Shown: one piece after another, positions 51,743 through 52,032 of the stretch | Layout of the letters: each line of letters starts with the position of its first letter | Position numbering within the stretch: the first letter of the stretch is position 1 | The notes under the pieces: model-generated | Told to the model about the DNA's origin: nothing | The model's input: only the letters and a program-made list of their open reading frames with translations | The model's database searches: none | Program-made: the position numbers and the translations under genes | From: Thomasclavelia cocleata | Lineage (GTDB): Bacteria; Bacillota_I; Bacilli_A; Erysipelotrichales; Coprobacillaceae | Direction: 5' to 3' | Length of the DNA stretch: 52,032 nucleotides | Assembly (NCBI RefSeq): GCF_900102365.1 | Contig: NZ_FOIN01000018.1 | Coordinates: 1-52,032 of the forward strand

Positions 51743-52032
51743 ATGAGCAAAATAATTAGTTATCAAAATGATTTAGTTAAATTTAATAATGATCTTTTCT
51801 TTAAATATCTTCTTTCCAGAGATACTGCTGAATCTAAATTGTTAAGAAAGTATATCGTTAAACTCGTTACCAATATTGACTGTAAAAAAATGATTGTTAA
51901 AAATCCTGAAATCAATCAAAATACTGTTCTTGCTAAAAATATTATTTTAGATATTTGTGCTGTTGATGAAACTGGCAGAATTATTGACATAGAAATGCAG
52001 ATGGCAGGCAGCTCTAACAGTGAATCAGCAAG
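51743..52032 (+). CDS. Rpn-family PD-(D/E)XK nuclease / putative transposase, N-terminal part
   Basis: The frame runs off the window end after 96 residues. The start MSKIISYQNDLVKFNNDLFF and the segment ILDICAVDETGRIIDIEMQM (nuclease core: Asp, then the ExQ strand) mark the Rpn/PDDEXK transposase family. Rpn proteins raise RecA-independent recombination in Escherichia coli. AGGAGG has 8-base spacing but sits in a strong hairpin. It is a different gene from the C-terminal fragment at 1-420, since the two lie 51 kb apart in the same orientation. Confidence 0.8.
   Translation, partial: MSKIISYQNDLVKFNNDLFFKYLLSRDTAESKLLRKYIVKLVTNIDCKKMIVKNPEINQNTVLAKNIILDICAVDETGRIIDIEMQMAGSSNSESA

Noticed and set aside
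1-52032. CRISPR array, rRNA operon or replication origin
   Set aside because: No regularly spaced repeats, no rRNA sequence and no DnaA-box cluster were seen.

Overview
The window is very AT-rich and comes from a low-GC Firmicute that forms endospores. Supporting signs are GerE, GerM, SpoVID, YsxE, SpoIVFA/FB and a SpoIIB-like SPOR protein, a valine T-box, L27 with a cleavable N-terminus beside its Prp protease, and Shine-Dalgarno sites pairing with GGAUCACCUCCUUU. The base composition, the Rpn/PD-(D/E)XK and AAA-nuclease families and the reduced sporulation clusters suggest an Erysipelotrichia-type gut bacterium (Thomasclavelia/Coprobacillus group). That placement is inference; no rRNA is present to confirm it.

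Layout. 1-420 is the C-terminal end of an Rpn-family nuclease. 726-5200 (minus) holds a methionine/folate operon (metF, a separate MetH-activation protein, a MetH core lacking that domain) behind a DUF1836 regulator. 5326-7897 holds hemolysin III, lspA, an RluD-type pseudouridine synthase and dCMP deaminase. 8279-18103 is rnhC facing away from cvpA-mutS2-uvrC-gerE-(VanY-like pseudoenzyme)-racE-gerM-ysnB, close to the Bacillus subtilis order. 18160-19511 is an RNA region with two identical tRNA-Arg(TCT) genes, a 59-codon ORF and a decayed tRNA-like remnant. 19785-23070 holds an AraC regulator and a YeiH exporter divergent from a LysR regulator. 23146-31435 holds a 44-aa orphan, a YsoA-like TPR protein, tig, lon, engB, spoVID and ysxE, then a valine T-box controlling an unknown membrane-anchored protein plus valS. 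34278-34581 holds two tandem paralogous peptides with double-glycine leaders. 34646-42204 is spoIIB-like, radC, mreCD, minCD, spoIVFAB, the L21 leader, rplU-prp-rpmA and obg. 42337-43899 is an AAA/PD-(D/E)XK gene broken by two in-frame TGA codons. 44077-51424 is ruvAB, comEA-comEC, holA, serine dehydratase and hemW. From 51743 a second Rpn gene begins, its ribosome binding site buried in a hairpin.

How the genes work together. Much of the window is a compressed version of the conserved Bacillus backbone for envelope, division, sporulation and DNA repair, with several expected neighbours absent (zapA, polX, clpX, folC, comC, maf, mreB, spo0B). The accessory content sits at the junctions: the peptide pair lies where Bacillus has folC-comC, the broken ATPase lies between obg and ruvA, and Rpn genes lie at both ends. 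The strongest candidates for something undescribed are the peptide pair, the VanY-like protein that has lost every zinc ligand inside a germination locus, and the unknown gene placed under the valine T-box.
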